The notes beneath the pieces were generated by a model. The model was not told the origin of the DNA. It worked only from the letters and a program-made list of their open reading frames with translations, and searched no databases. Positions 1 to 8,352 of a stretch of 64,000 nt of DNA are shown in pieces. This stretch comes from Ensifer adhaerens (GTDB lineage Bacteria; Pseudomonadota; Alphaproteobacteria; Rhizobiales; Rhizobiaceae): NCBI RefSeq assembly GCF_013283195.1, contig NZ_JABEKT010000004.1, positions 332,452-396,451 on the forward strand, read 5' to 3'. Made by a program: the position numbers and the translations under genes. Within the stretch, counting starts at the first letter, position 1, and each line of letters begins with the position of its first letter.

Positions 1-87
1 GAAGCGATCTACGGATCGCCTCAGCACGACTATACCAAGAAACTCTGGGCCTCCTTCCCCTCTCTCCATGGAGGTGTCCTGCTATGA
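1..87 (+). CDS. Peptide ABC transporter ATP-binding protein, C-terminal end (partial, DppD-like)
   Basis: Only the last 28 codons lie in the window. The reading frame is open from base 1 and stops at 85-87. The residues around YGSPQHDYTKKLWASFP match the usual C-terminal tail of DppD/OppD ATPases (…P-x-HPYT-x-x-L…). The stop overlaps the ATG of the next gene (ATGA), which indicates one operon encoding the paired ATPases of a peptide importer. The rest of the gene and the transporter lie to the left of the window. Confidence 0.7.
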   Translation, partial: EAIYGSPQHDYTKKLWASFPSLHGGVLL

Positions 88-992
88 CCGGCATGCAGAC
101 CCCGATCCTCGCTCTCGACAATGTCACCAAGACCTTCGGCAACGGGCCAGGCGCCGTTCGCGCTGCCCGATCGATCTCGTTCTCGCTGCATGCCGGTCGC
201 GCCCTTGCGCTTGTCGGCGAATCCGGCAGCGGCAAGACCACTTGTGCCCGCATGGCGATGCGCGAATATCTGCCGACGGAAGGCAAGATCCTGTTCAAGG
301 GTCAACCGGTCGAAGGCAGCAATGCCGCCGAAGCGGCCCACTACCGCCGCGCGGTGCAGATGATCTTCCAGGATCCGTTCGCCTCGCTCAATCCGGCCCA
401 CACCATCGCCTATCATCTGAAGCGGCCGCTGCTGCTGCATCGCCCTGACATCAAGCGGTCGGAGATCGACGCGACGGTGCGGGCGCTGCTGCAGCAGGTG
501 AAGCTCGATCCCGACCTTGTCGCGCCGAAATACCCGCACGAACTCTCCGGCGGCCAGCGCCAGCGCGTCAACATCGCCCGCGCGCTTGCCGCCAAGCCGG
601 AGGTGATCGTCGCCGACGAGCCGACATCGATGCTCGACGTCTCCGTTCGCCTCGGGGTGCTCAATCTCTTGAGCGAAATGAAGCAGCAGATGAAGCTCGG
701 GCTGCTCTACATCACCCACGACATCGCCACGGCGCGCTATGTCGCCGAGGATATTGCCGTGATGTATTCCGGCCAGATCGTCGAATGGGGCAATGTCGGC
801 AAGGTGATCGACAATCCCGCCCATCCCTATACGAAGCTCCTGCTTTCCGCGGTTCCCGACCCGGATATCCGCTTCGACGACCCGAGCGTGCGGCTGCGGC
901 CGGAGGATGTGGAGGAGATCCGGCGCAAATCGGCGATGACGCAGGACAGGATCGTCGAGGTCGACAGCGATCACTTCGTTCGCGCCGCCTGA
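84..992 (+). CDS. Peptide/nickel-type ABC transporter ATP-binding protein (DppF/OppF-like)
   Basis: A 302-residue cytoplasmic ATPase that would energise a dipeptide/oligopeptide-type importer. Walker A is GESGSGKTT near residues 45-53, the Q-loop is in MIFQDPF, the signature is LSGGQRQR, and Walker B is VIVADEPTSMLD, followed by the switch histidine in YITHD. The C-terminal stretch NPAHPYTKLLLSAVPDPD is the oligopeptide-family tail. It overlaps the preceding ATPase gene by 4 bp and is the last gene of that operon, with a hairpin following at 1060-1079. Substrate is not readable from the ATPase. It is a different operon from the peptide transporter at 20.0-25.1 kb. Confidence 0.9.
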   Translation: MTGMQTPILALDNVTKTFGNGPGAVRAARSISFSLHAGRALALVGESGSGKTTCARMAMREYLPTEGKILFKGQPVEGSNAAEAAHYRRAVQMIFQDPFASLNPAHTIAYHLKRPLLLHRPDIKRSEIDATVRALLQQVKLDPDLVAPKYPHELSGGQRQRVNIARALAAKPEVIVADEPTSMLDVSVRLGVLNLLSEMKQQMKLGLLYITHDIATARYVAEDIAVMYSGQIVEWGNVGKVIDNPAHPYTKLLLSAVPDPDIRFDDPSVRLRPEDVEEIRRKSAMTQDRIVEVDSDHFVRAA

Positions 993-1059
993 GCCGGCAG
1001 CGACGGCCGGTGGTCAGCCTCTGGCTAAGCCATCTTCGCAAAGTGCCGAAACAGCACGC

Positions 1060-1079
1060 GCCCCGCATTCGAACGGGGC
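1060..1079 (+). terminator. Probable terminator of the peptide transporter operon
   Basis: GCCCCG (1060-1065) and CGGGGC (1074-1079) form a 6-bp GC stem with an 8-nt loop, 68 bp after the ATPase stop and followed by ATTCT. The U-tract is poor, so termination is inferred from position and stem strength. Confidence 0.5.
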
Positions 1080-1147
1080 ATTCTCCATAGCACGGGCGCA
1101 AACCCTGAGAATGCATGTCTGCCGACAGCCTTACTCAATTCTCCCTC

Positions 1148-1254
1148 ATTCCGGCCTTGTGCCGGAATCCAGCGAGCTGACGTCCGTCAGATCAAGATAC
1201 CCTCCCACCCAGGGACTTGGGTGGGCTAGATTCCTGTGACGAGCGAAGGAATCT
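1148..1254. repeat. RIME-like rhizobial intergenic palindromic element
   Basis: Three hairpins lie in a row in a gene-free stretch: ATTCCGGC/GCCGGAAT (1148-1168), CCCACCC/GGGTGGG (1204-1225) and AGATTCCT/AGGAATCT (1228-1254). The order and wording resemble the Rhizobium-specific intergenic mosaic elements known from Sinorhizobium and Rhizobium. The identification is from memory of that family and not from an alignment. The element forms the left chromosomal flank of the integrated phage-like island. Confidence 0.5.
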
Positions 1255-1265
1255 TCTCGTTTCTT

Positions 1266-1404
1266 CTTACCCCAAACCTAAACATTCGATATCGCGTACA
1301 CGCTTCAAACCCATATATTCCGGGTAGTTGACCATTACAGTACCGTACAGTTGACATCATTTGCAGACACGCCTATTTCTTACCCCTAGGGTAGACGGGG
1401 TAAG
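1266..1404 (+). promoter_or_regulatory. Integrase promoter and repeated CTTACCCC motif
   Basis: A sigma-70-like promoter is visible: TTGACA at 1351-1356, 17 bp, TATTTC at 1374-1379. CTTACCCC occurs at 1266-1273 and 1379-1386, and inverted (GGGGTAAG) at 1397-1404. The last two copies can pair into a hairpin that covers the purine-rich stretch before the integrase ATG (1410). Two AGTTGAC copies lie at about 1326 and 1349. These arrangements would suit integrase autoregulation or arm-type binding, which is inference. Confidence 0.5.
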
Positions 1405-1409
1405 ACAAG

Positions 1410-2648
1410 ATGCTTCTCACGGACAAGACAATACAGGCTTTGAAGCCGAAGCCAAATCGGCAGGAGATCGCCGATACCGGCGCGAAAAATCTCTATATCG
1501 TCGTGCAGCCGTCCGGCTCGAAGAGTTGGGCCTATCGCTTCTCGCTGAATGGCAAGGGTGCGAAACTCACCTTCGGCGGATATCCCGCCATCTCCCTTCG
1601 TGAAGCGCGCAAGCTGGCTGGTGAAGCCGCCGCCCTCGTCGAGGCTGACAAAGACCCGCGTATCGTCGAGAAGGAGCGCAAGGCCGCTGAAGAAGAGGCG
1701 AAGGCCGATACCGTCGCCGCCACGCTCAAGGCCTATGACGAACGGCGGCTATCGAAGAAGTCGGCTCGCACCCGCTACGAACAGAAGCGCATCCTGAAGA
1801 AGGATTTCGAGAAGTACCACGCCGACACGCCGGTCACGAAGTTGCGCCGCCGCGACTATGCCGATGCGATCCAGCGCGTCTATGACCGTGGCGCGACGAC
1901 CATGGCGAACCGATTTCAGGAAGCGCTGTCGGGTTATCTGACGTGGCTTGCCGACCGTGGCATCCTCGATGTCAATCCAATCGCCCGCATGGAGCCATTG
2001 ACAGAGGAAGAGCCACGCGACCGGGTGCTCGACCTTCGCGAGCTTCGCCTCGTCTGGCTCGGCGCTGTGCGGCTTGGCGGTGCCTATGGCGACATCGTGC
2101 GCGCCCTGATCCTGTCCGGTCAGCGCAAGATGGAAGTCGGTGCCGCGCGCTTCTCCGAGTTCAAGTCCATCGACAATCATCGCACCCTCTGGACCATCCC
2201 GAAGGAACGGGTGAAGACGAAGGTCGAGCAGCGGCTGATTATCCCGGCCATGCTTGCCGATATCTTCCTGTCGCGCCCGGTCATCAACTTCTCCGATCTG
2301 GCCTTCACCACGACGGGAGAGAAAGCGCTCTGGTCCTATTCGAAGGCGAAGCGCGACCTCGACGCCGAGATCGCCAAGGTTGCCGCTGAAGAGGATCAGG
2401 AGCCGCCTGAAGCGTGGACCTTCCATGACCTTCGCCGCACCGCCGCGACGCATATGGGCCGGATCGGTGTCGATCCCTACGTCGTCGAACTGGTGCTCAA
2501 CCACGCGGTCGGCTCAAGGATCGCGCGGACCTACAACAAGCATGACCCCCTCGACTTGAAAGAAGACGCCCTGTTGCGCTGGTCGGTCGAGGTCGAGCGC
2601 ATCGTTCGCGGTGCCGATGTCATCCCGTTCAAGAAAGAAACGAAATGA
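1410..2648 (+). CDS. Tyrosine recombinase/integrase, P4-type (DUF4102 N-terminus)
   Basis: A 412-residue site-specific recombinase that would integrate and excise the element. Residues 1-90 are the arm-binding DUF4102 type (…LKPKPNRQEIADTGAKNLYI…), followed by a core-binding helical region and the catalytic domain. The full catalytic set is present: R239, H339 and R342 (in HDLRR), H365 (LNHAVG) and nucleophile Y375 (ARTYNKHD). The gene therefore looks intact. Integrases of this class usually use tRNA 3' ends, but no tRNA is visible at either end here. It points into the element and overlaps the next small gene by 4 bp, so the two are probably co-expressed. Confidence 0.93.
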   Translation: MLLTDKTIQALKPKPNRQEIADTGAKNLYIVVQPSGSKSWAYRFSLNGKGAKLTFGGYPAISLREARKLAGEAAALVEADKDPRIVEKERKAAEEEAKADTVAATLKAYDERRLSKKSARTRYEQKRILKKDFEKYHADTPVTKLRRRDYADAIQRVYDRGATTMANRFQEALSGYLTWLADRGILDVNPIARMEPLTEEEPRDRVLDLRELRLVWLGAVRLGGAYGDIVRALILSGQRKMEVGAARFSEFKSIDNHRTLWTIPKERVKTKVEQRLIIPAMLADIFLSRPVINFSDLAFTTTGEKALWSYSKAKRDLDAEIAKVAAEEDQEPPEAWTFHDLRRTAATHMGRIGVDPYVVELVLNHAVGSRIARTYNKHDPLDLKEDALLRWSVEVERIVRGADVIPFKKETK

Positions 2649-2953
2649 AACTGATCATCGCCGCCGCTCTGGTCGCTGTTGCACCGGTTCCGGCGTTCTC
2701 TGCACCCGCGAGCGCCAATTCCGATTACGCCTGTCGGGAAGCAGCGTCGGAAAACTTGCAGCCGACCGTTTCCAGTGCCGACCGCAATCGGATCGTTCGC
2801 GCTTGCAAGGCGGCGTTCGCCGACAAGAACTATTGGAAGAGCCCGGAAGCTGCTTGCCAGCGGCAAGCGAAGAAGTTCAGCGACAAGGGACTGTCCTTTA
2901 CGGTCGATTACATCTGCATGAGCGCGGCTTTACTGGCCTCCGGCGAGCAATAG
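2645..2953 (+). CDS. Small secreted protein of unknown function, coupled to the integrase
   Basis: 102 residues. The start overlaps the integrase stop (ATGA), giving translational coupling. Residues 1-19 form a typical signal peptide (MKLIIAAALVAVAPVPAFS followed by APASA), so the mature protein of about 80 residues is predicted to be periplasmic or secreted. Four cysteines (in YACREA, RACKAA, AACQRQ, YICMSA) are evenly spread and could form two disulfides. I do not recognise the family. Its place next to the integrase and outside the virion gene block is typical of a lysogenic cargo ('moron') gene, which is inference. Confidence 0.7.
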   Translation: MKLIIAAALVAVAPVPAFSAPASANSDYACREAASENLQPTVSSADRNRIVRACKAAFADKNYWKSPEAACQRQAKKFSDKGLSFTVDYICMSAALLASGEQ

Positions 2954-3027
2954 GGTGCTCGCCTTTCCGTCCCAACCATGAGACACTGCGGGTGCCTTTT
3001 CACTGAGGCTTCATGGTGGGAAAAGCG

Positions 3028-3055
3028 AAGGCCGGGTGCCCAATCATCCGGCCTT
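3028..3055 (+). terminator. Intrinsic terminator after the integrase/secreted-protein pair
   Basis: AAGGCCGG (3028-3035) pairs with CCGGCCTT (3048-3055), and the right arm runs into CCTTTTGCTT. It lies 75 bp after the stop of the small secreted-protein gene. Confidence 0.75.
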
Positions 3056-3110
3056 TTGCTTGCCTTGAGCATATCTAGCGTGACAAGCCCGCAAGCGTTA
3101 TCTTTGCCGC

Positions 3111-3335
3111 ATGAGCGAAACGACTCCCTCTATCGAACAAGCCCGCGCCGCCTACAACGCCTTGAAGCAGAGCTATGAGGCGTCGGTGATCCAGCGCCGT
3201 CTCGGCCTATCCGGGCAATCCCGCCATTCCCTCGATCACATCGTCGCCGATGCCGGACGCCGGGTAAAGTTGATCAATTGGCTGAAGGCGACGCAAGCTT
3301 TTGACCGGCAATACGAGCGGCGCGGCCCAAGATGA
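3111..3335 (+). CDS. Small hypothetical protein of the integrated element
   Basis: 74 residues, charged and predicted helical (SIEQARAAYNALKQSYEASVIQRRLGLS…), with no signal peptide and no recognised family. Its stop overlaps the start of the following helix-turn-helix gene by 4 bp (ATGA), which supports it as real and as half of a two-gene operon. No strong ribosome-binding site is seen before its ATG. A role in lysogeny control or as a partner of the neighbouring DNA-binding protein is conceivable but not shown. Confidence 0.55.
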   Translation: MSETTPSIEQARAAYNALKQSYEASVIQRRLGLSGQSRHSLDHIVADAGRRVKLINWLKATQAFDRQYERRGPR

Positions 3336-3535
3336 ACCGTGAACCGACCGGCGCGCAACTGATGGAAAGTCTGGTCGCCGACCTTCAGAAGCTCGGCTAT
3401 TCGCCCCGGCAGATTGCGAAGGAATGCGGTGTCTCACACAATACCGTCTGGCGCGCATCGGTCGGGCAAGCGACCGCCCCGCTATGGTCAACCTTCGAGA
3501 AGCTGCGCGATTTCCATGACCGGGTGAAGGGATGA
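3332..3535 (+). CDS. Small helix-turn-helix protein (Cro/XRE-like)
   Basis: 67 residues. The segment YSPRQIAKECGVSHNTVWRA (about residues 23-42) reads as a helix-turn-helix with the usual 'x-x-IAKECGVS-x-x-TV' pattern, so it probably binds DNA. It is translationally coupled to the upstream 74-residue gene and ends at a 10-bp-stem hairpin. The position between the integrase and the oppositely oriented virion genes suits a repressor/Cro-type regulator of the element. That role is inferred from size and context only. Confidence 0.65.
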   Translation: MNREPTGAQLMESLVADLQKLGYSPRQIAKECGVSHNTVWRASVGQATAPLWSTFEKLRDFHDRVKG

Positions 3536-3565
3536 TGGCCGGGCATAGCCAAACACCCGGCCATC
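3534..3565. terminator. Strong hairpin between converging + and - operons of the element
   Basis: GATGGCCGGG (3534-3543) and CCCGGCCATC (3556-3565) form a perfect 10-bp stem at the stop of the HTH gene and 40 bp before the end of the convergent tape-measure gene. It could stop transcription from either side. The U-tract is weak. Confidence 0.6.
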
Positions 3566-3605
3566 CTTCCGACTGAAGCGGCTCTCTCATGCTCCGGTCA
3601 GGTCG

Positions 3606-5945
3606 CTATCTTCCTTGCTTCAGCAGTCCACCCGGCCTTGATTCAGCGACAAGCACCGCTTGGACCGCGACATTGATCCGGTTGCCGAGATCGCGCGCAT
3701 CTTCGCTGTTGGCGGTCACAAGCCCGGTCGCGACATCGATCTTGATATCGTTCGAGATGCTGGTCGTATTGCCCATGCCGCCGCGCCGAACGGTACTCCT
3801 CGGAATGACCACTTCACCTTTCTGAAGGACCGCCCCGAACTCGTCGGGCATCAGACCATTATGCAAGCGCGGCGCGTTGGCGAAAATGGCCGGTGAAACC
3901 CCGCTGCGCATGGAGCGGACACCACCCGTCTTGCTGCCGTTGTGCATGGTCGGCGCTGCCGGGAATGGCAAGCCTTTGACGATGCCGCCGCCGCCGAAGC
4001 CGAGAAATTGCTTGATCAGCCCACCCAACGCGTCTTGCGCGAACATGGTTTCAATCGCCGTGTTGATCATGCTGTCGACGATCCGGTCGAGCGCGTTGCG
4101 GAAAGCGTCGGCGGCACTGACGCCGTTCCTCAAATCGTTGACGAAACCTGAGACGGCGACCTTGGCGGTCTGAGTGACAGCCTGTGCGTAGCGCTCCTGC
4201 GCCTGACGGTCCTGCTCGCGCGCCTGCGCCAGTTGCCGGTGTTGTTCGGCGAGCCCCTGCGCGGCGATGCCGGTGGCGACCATGGCTGCGGCAATTTCGT
4301 TGTGCTTGTCGATCAACTGTTGATCGACGACAAGGCCCGCCGCCTTCGCCGCCGTGTTCAGTTCCTCGACGATGCGCGCCTGTTCGATCAGCGCCGTGCG
4401 GTCGCTCTCGCTTTTCGACAAGTCGGTGTTGACGACGTTCTCACGCGTCGCGGCTTCGGTCTTGGCGTTGATCGAGGCGAGCAACTGGTCGTATTGCTCG
4501 CGCTGGTTTCTGAGGCTTTCCGTCGCCTTGTCTGCGGCTTGCTGCTCGGCTTCCATGCGTGGTCGCATCGACTGAACGTGCCCGGCATCGGTGCCGGGAA
4601 GCGGGAAGTTGAGACCGAAGTCGCGCGCGCGGCTCTGCACGCGTCTGATCTCGTCGGCGCTCATGCCGCCGAAGTTGAGGTCTGCGGCCAGCCCCTTCTC
4701 ATGCAGCGAGGTTCCGGGTTTGGCGGCTGGTCGGACACCGCTGTCATAGATGCGCCTCTGCTCCTCAAACGAACGGAAGGCGGAGACGACCTTGATGGAT
4801 GGAAATTCCTTCAACAACTCGGCGAGGCTGTCGGCGAAGTCGCCGTCGAACTTAGTGATCGCCGCGCGGATTTTCGTGCTGACCGCCCTCGATTGCAGGT
4901 AGCCGGTCGAAGGGCCGTTGGCGATGTCGCGGTCGCGGATATTCGCGTCGCGCCTGGCCTCGCGGAGGCTTGTCAGGCTTTCGAGCTTGCTGTCGAGGTT
5001 GTCGAGACCCTTGGCTTCCTGCACGAGATTCGACATCGCCGTGACCGCCGCCGTCAACGCCGGAACGACGCTGTTCTCGAAGATGGCGGCGAAGTCGCGA
5101 ATCTTCTGGTTTGGCAGCTTGGCGACGGTCGCGTTGAACAGCGCCTGAAAGCGCTCGACATCGGTGAGTGTCGCCGTCTGGTCGGCGATCTTTCGCTTCA
5201 GCGTTTCCCATGCCTCGATGACCGGAGCGAGCTTTTCCTTCATCTTCGGGGTTTTGTTGAACAGCGCGACCGCGTTTTCCATCTGCGCGTTGACAGCAGC
5301 CATCGCCTCGGCTGACCGCGCCTGCGCTTCAGAGACACCAGCCGCTGCGGCCTTGCGTTTCTTCTCTGCCTCTGCGGCCCGCTCGACCTGATCGTTCCAC
5401 GCCTTCAGTTGCGGCATTGAGGTGGCGTATTCGCTGGCGACTGAATGGATCAGCTTGCGCTGCTCTTCCATCGCCTTCTTCGCCTCTTCGCCGCCCTCTT
5501 CGGCCTCGTTGAAATACCCTTCGGCTGCTTGCATCAGATATCCGAAAGCCAAAATCGACGCGCCGACGCCGAGCGTCGCGGGTGAGAGCATGCCCGCCAG
5601 CGACGCGCCGATTCCCTTCAGGAGCCCGCCCGATTTGGCAAGGTCTTGTATTGCAACACCAGCTTGCGACGCTTGCTGGCTCATGACCATGAACGGCGAT
5701 GCGCCCGACAAGAGGCTGGTTGTGACATCTTGCAACTGAAATGTCAGGTTGCGCGTCGAGTTCGCCATCGACTTGCTGATCTGCTGCGACGTCCGGTCGA
5801 TCACCTTGTCGGTGTTCTTCCAATCCTTCTCGATCGCCTTCGTCGTGTCGTCGGTCGCCTTTTGCGAATCCTTCAGCGCTCGCTTTAGCTGCCTGTTATC
5901 CGCCAGGATTTCCAGCATCAGTTTTTCGGTGAGTGACGCGGCCAT
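3606..5945 (-). CDS. Phage tail length tape-measure protein with an M15 peptidase domain
   Basis: 779 residues. The N-terminal 140 residues are coiled-coil (…DNRQLKRALKDSQKATDDTTKAIEK…) followed by a hydrophobic stretch at about 108-140, as in tail tape-measure proteins. The C-terminus (…LHNGLMPDEFGAVLQKGEVVIP…) is the standard lambda-type tape-measure end. An inserted peptidoglycan-peptidase module spans about residues 383-460, with the M15 zinc ligands visible as H415 and D422 (SLHEKGLAAD) and H456 (DAGHVQS). It would help cross the cell wall at infection. It is the last gene of the long - strand block, 3 bp after the gp10-like gene. At 779 aa it implies only a short tail if functional. Confidence 0.88.
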   Translation of the reverse strand: MAASLTEKLMLEILADNRQLKRALKDSQKATDDTTKAIEKDWKNTDKVIDRTSQQISKSMANSTRNLTFQLQDVTTSLLSGASPFMVMSQQASQAGVAIQDLAKSGGLLKGIGASLAGMLSPATLGVGASILAFGYLMQAAEGYFNEAEEGGEEAKKAMEEQRKLIHSVASEYATSMPQLKAWNDQVERAAEAEKKRKAAAAGVSEAQARSAEAMAAVNAQMENAVALFNKTPKMKEKLAPVIEAWETLKRKIADQTATLTDVERFQALFNATVAKLPNQKIRDFAAIFENSVVPALTAAVTAMSNLVQEAKGLDNLDSKLESLTSLREARRDANIRDRDIANGPSTGYLQSRAVSTKIRAAITKFDGDFADSLAELLKEFPSIKVVSAFRSFEEQRRIYDSGVRPAAKPGTSLHEKGLAADLNFGGMSADEIRRVQSRARDFGLNFPLPGTDAGHVQSMRPRMEAEQQAADKATESLRNQREQYDQLLASINAKTEAATRENVVNTDLSKSESDRTALIEQARIVEELNTAAKAAGLVVDQQLIDKHNEIAAAMVATGIAAQGLAEQHRQLAQAREQDRQAQERYAQAVTQTAKVAVSGFVNDLRNGVSAADAFRNALDRIVDSMINTAIETMFAQDALGGLIKQFLGFGGGGIVKGLPFPAAPTMHNGSKTGGVRSMRSGVSPAIFANAPRLHNGLMPDEFGAVLQKGEVVIPRSTVRRGGMGNTTSISNDIKIDVATGLVTANSEDARDLGNRINVAVQAVLVAESRPGGLLKQGR

Positions 5946-5948
5946 GAT

Positions 5949-6419
5949 CTAAACCTTCTTCAGCGCGTTACGGAGCGCCTTGCCCATCATCCTGCGGATA
6001 TCCTTGCGCGATGCCCGGAATACGGGGCGGACGTGCGGCTGCGGCGCGATGCCGGGATGCTGACCGCCCGACTGCTTGCCTGTCTTCAAGACAGAGCCTT
6101 TGCCGATGGCATGCGACCGCGTGCCATATTCGAGGAATTTCCAGATGAAGTCGCCGATGACGCCGGTCGCGTTCGGATCGGTGGTCTGCGACGCGGTGAA
6201 ACTAGCCGCCCGTTGTTCGGCAGTGATGTCGGCAAGCTTCACTGCATGGATCGAATTGGCATAGTCGCCGAACTGGCGGGGTGCGACACTGGCGATACGC
6301 TCGGCCACCATTTCCGCCGCCTCGACCTGCACCTTGGCGACCTCCGGCACGATGTTCTTGTCGATGCGATTGAAGGCGTCGAGAACCTTCTGCCTGCCGA
6401 TGAACCTGGTACGCGCCAT
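5949..6419 (-). CDS. HK97 gp10-like phage structural protein (tail/head-tail joining)
   Basis: 156 residues, basic. The pattern of an N-terminal helix (FNRIDKNIVPEVAKVQVEAAEMVAERIASVAPRQFGDYANSI) followed by the 'FLEYGTRSHAIGKGSVLKTGKQSGGQHPGIAPQPHVRPVF' type region is typical of HK97-gp10-like proteins (EYGT…HPG…P-x-P-x-x-RP), which sit at the head-tail junction. It lies directly upstream of the tape-measure gene (3 bp). Genes normally found between these two, such as the major tail tube and chaperones, are missing. Confidence 0.8.
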   Translation of the reverse strand: MARTRFIGRQKVLDAFNRIDKNIVPEVAKVQVEAAEMVAERIASVAPRQFGDYANSIHAVKLADITAEQRAASFTASQTTDPNATGVIGDFIWKFLEYGTRSHAIGKGSVLKTGKQSGGQHPGIAPQPHVRPVFRASRKDIRRMMGKALRNALKKV

Positions 6420-6467
6420 TTGAATTACCCGATAGGTGCTCGATCAATAGAAGCCCGTAGACGCGCG

Positions 6468-6785
6468 TTAGCTGTCGCGGGTGACGTGAGATGCCAGCCC
6501 GACCACGTTTGACGCCTGACGCGCCGCCTTGAGCGCCGCCGACGCCTCAATCGCGCCGCTCGACCTCAGTTTTGCGATGAAGGCTTCGATTTGCTCGACG
6601 GCATCGATCAGGGGAAGCGTTTCGGTGGTGATGAAACCCTCCTCGCTGCCTTTGATGAACATGGCTGCGCCGCTGTTGACGATGACAAATGTCAACTCGC
6701 CGGGTTCACTCGGAAGAACCGGAACGTCGTGGCGCACGCCACCGGTCATGGTCGGAAAAGGTGCAATCCTCACTGGTTCGCTCAT
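6468..6785 (-). CDS. Hypothetical phage protein
   Basis: 105 residues with no recognised family. The N-terminal half is beta-rich (GELTFVIVNSGAAMFIKGSEEGFITTETLPL) and the C-terminal half is helical and alanine-rich. It overlaps the upstream gene by 4 bp (ATGA at 6782-6785) and lies in the capsid-to-tail block, so a minor virion or assembly role is likely but not shown. Confidence 0.6.
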   Translation of the reverse strand: MSEPVRIAPFPTMTGGVRHDVPVLPSEPGELTFVIVNSGAAMFIKGSEEGFITTETLPLIDAVEQIEAFIAKLRSSGAIEASAALKAARQASNVVGLASHVTRDS

Positions 6786-7126
6786 CGGTATTCACTCCCC
6801 ATCTGTTGCCGTAGTTTCTCGACCTCATCGCGCAATTGCGCGACTTGGCGCTGCAACGCGACCCGCTCGGCGCGATGGCTTTCGAGCGCCGCTTCGATCC
6901 GGCCATCGACCTCAGTGCGCGCCAGTTCGGATGCGCGCGACCTCGCTGAAGTGATGAAGTCGCGCCGAAGCCCGGCGAACCTGCCGTCGAGGCTGGCGAG
7001 CGTCGAGGCCTCGAACGCCCTGAACTTCTCGCCAATGAAGGCGGCGAAGCGGTTGAGCGTTTGCTTGCTGGCCGGTGCCTCACGCTCTTTCGGTTCAACG
7101 CGACCGTTCCGGTGGATCATGTTCAT
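6782..7126 (-). CDS. Hypothetical coiled-coil phage protein
   Basis: 114 residues starting MNMIHRNG at 7126, 5 bp after the capsid stop, with GGTGACC as a ribosome-binding site inside the capsid end. A longer in-frame start at 7180 would overlap the capsid gene and is less likely. The C-terminal 50 residues (ALESHRAERVALQRQVAQLRDEVEKLRQQMG) form a strong coiled coil. The position immediately after the major capsid gene is where scaffold, decoration or head-completion genes are found. No assignment can be made from the sequence alone. Confidence 0.6.
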   Translation of the reverse strand: MNMIHRNGRVEPKEREAPASKQTLNRFAAFIGEKFRAFEASTLASLDGRFAGLRRDFITSARSRASELARTEVDGRIEAALESHRAERVALQRQVAQLRDEVEKLRQQMGSEYR

Positions 7127-7131
7127 GGCGG

Positions 7132-8244
7132 TCACCACGCGACATCGGTGATCTGCGCGGCTGGCTTCAGCAGCAGCCACGAGACGTCTTCAAGCAACAT
7201 GCAACCGGTGCAAGCGGTCTGGAAAAGCGACCGCGACGGGCTCGCGGCGATGGCGCTACCATCGACGATCTGCAACGGCGTGCTGTCCTCATGCACAACG
7301 GCAGAGGTCGTCACATCGACCGCGAACGAACTAGGATTGCCGCCGACGAAAAACTCGCTCGCATCGACAGCAGCCAGCACCGTTTCGCCGACGAACTCGC
7401 TGCCGATGATCGGAACCGCCAAGCCGGGATGCAGCATTTCCAACAGCACTTTCCTTGCCGGGCTGGCGAGCAGGACGGGCTTCTCCGGTGCGGCTGGCGA
7501 CGTGAGCGCCGCGACCAGTGCGGCCACGTCGGCAGCAGATGCGACGGCGCTATCGGTCGAGGTCGAGGCGGTCACCACGACGGCATTGTGCAGCAGACCT
7601 TCCGGCTGCACCGCATCGGCAGCAGCAGCGCCGAGCAGAACCTTGTCGACTCCGCGTTTGATATCGACTTCGAGCAGCCGACCGACGATGGAGAGCACGG
7701 TCGCTTCCGTCCGGCGCAGCATTTCGTCCGTCACGATCGAGATCAAACCGCCCTTGAACGGCACGAGCTTCTTGTTGCTGAGGAACTGAGAGCGCGCCGC
7801 AATCGGCTGGCCTTCGCCGACGAAAATCGGCAGCGGTTCATCCTCGACCTGCGCATCAGGGATGAGCATTTCCTTCCTGCCGAGTTCCACGGTGTTGCCG
7901 ACAACGGCCAGCTGCGCAAAGGCAGAAGACGGCGACAACAGCGCCAGAGCAGGCAGGTAGATTTCCGAGTCGACCAGCGAACCGGCCCACGCCGGGACCG
8001 ATGTCATGGCCGGTGAAACCGCCGCCTTGATCTTCAGCCCCTTCGTCAACCGTTCGGCAATCGCCTTCAGCCGCTCATTCGCCGAGCCCGGTTTGCTTGA
8101 GTCCTGCAAGCTGGCGACGATGCCCTTCACAAGGTTGCGCTGGACGTCGCGCCATGCGCTGTTCGGATCGATGCCGCGCCGAAGCCGCTTCTCGACGCCG
8201 ATCACAAGGCTTTTGATGATGGTGAGATCGTCCTGATACGACAT
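7132..8244 (-). CDS. Phage major capsid protein, HK97-fold type
   Basis: 370 residues. I chose the start at 8244 (MSYQDDL) because AGGGGG lies just upstream. The earlier in-frame ATG at 8322 would run through the promoter region. The N-terminal about 90 residues are helical and charged, like a delta/scaffold domain. The body (…LPALALLSPSSAFAQLAVVGNTVELGRKEMLIP…, …SKPVLLASPARKVLLEML…, …DSTPLQIVDG…SLFQTACTGCMLLEDVSWLLL) follows the HK97-type major capsid layout with its E-loop and P/A domains. No protease or portal gene accompanies it. Confidence 0.75.
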   Translation of the reverse strand: MSYQDDLTIIKSLVIGVEKRLRRGIDPNSAWRDVQRNLVKGIVASLQDSSKPGSANERLKAIAERLTKGLKIKAAVSPAMTSVPAWAGSLVDSEIYLPALALLSPSSAFAQLAVVGNTVELGRKEMLIPDAQVEDEPLPIFVGEGQPIAARSQFLSNKKLVPFKGGLISIVTDEMLRRTEATVLSIVGRLLEVDIKRGVDKVLLGAAAADAVQPEGLLHNAVVVTASTSTDSAVASAADVAALVAALTSPAAPEKPVLLASPARKVLLEMLHPGLAVPIIGSEFVGETVLAAVDASEFFVGGNPSSFAVDVTTSAVVHEDSTPLQIVDGSAIAASPSRSLFQTACTGCMLLEDVSWLLLKPAAQITDVAW

Positions 8245-8352
8245 ACGAAAACCCCCTGACACGGCAGGGGGCGGAAGAGCGGGAACTCGTGCGCCAGGCA
8301 CCTGCCCATATGGACATGACACGAGGATAGCACGGCTAAATCATTGGTTCTG

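Noticed and set aside
1050-1085. tRNA T-arm-like hairpin near the integrase as an attachment tRNA
   Set aside because: The CCCCG…TTCGAA…CGGGG stem has an 8-nt loop and no acceptor, D or anticodon arms around it, so it is read as a terminator.
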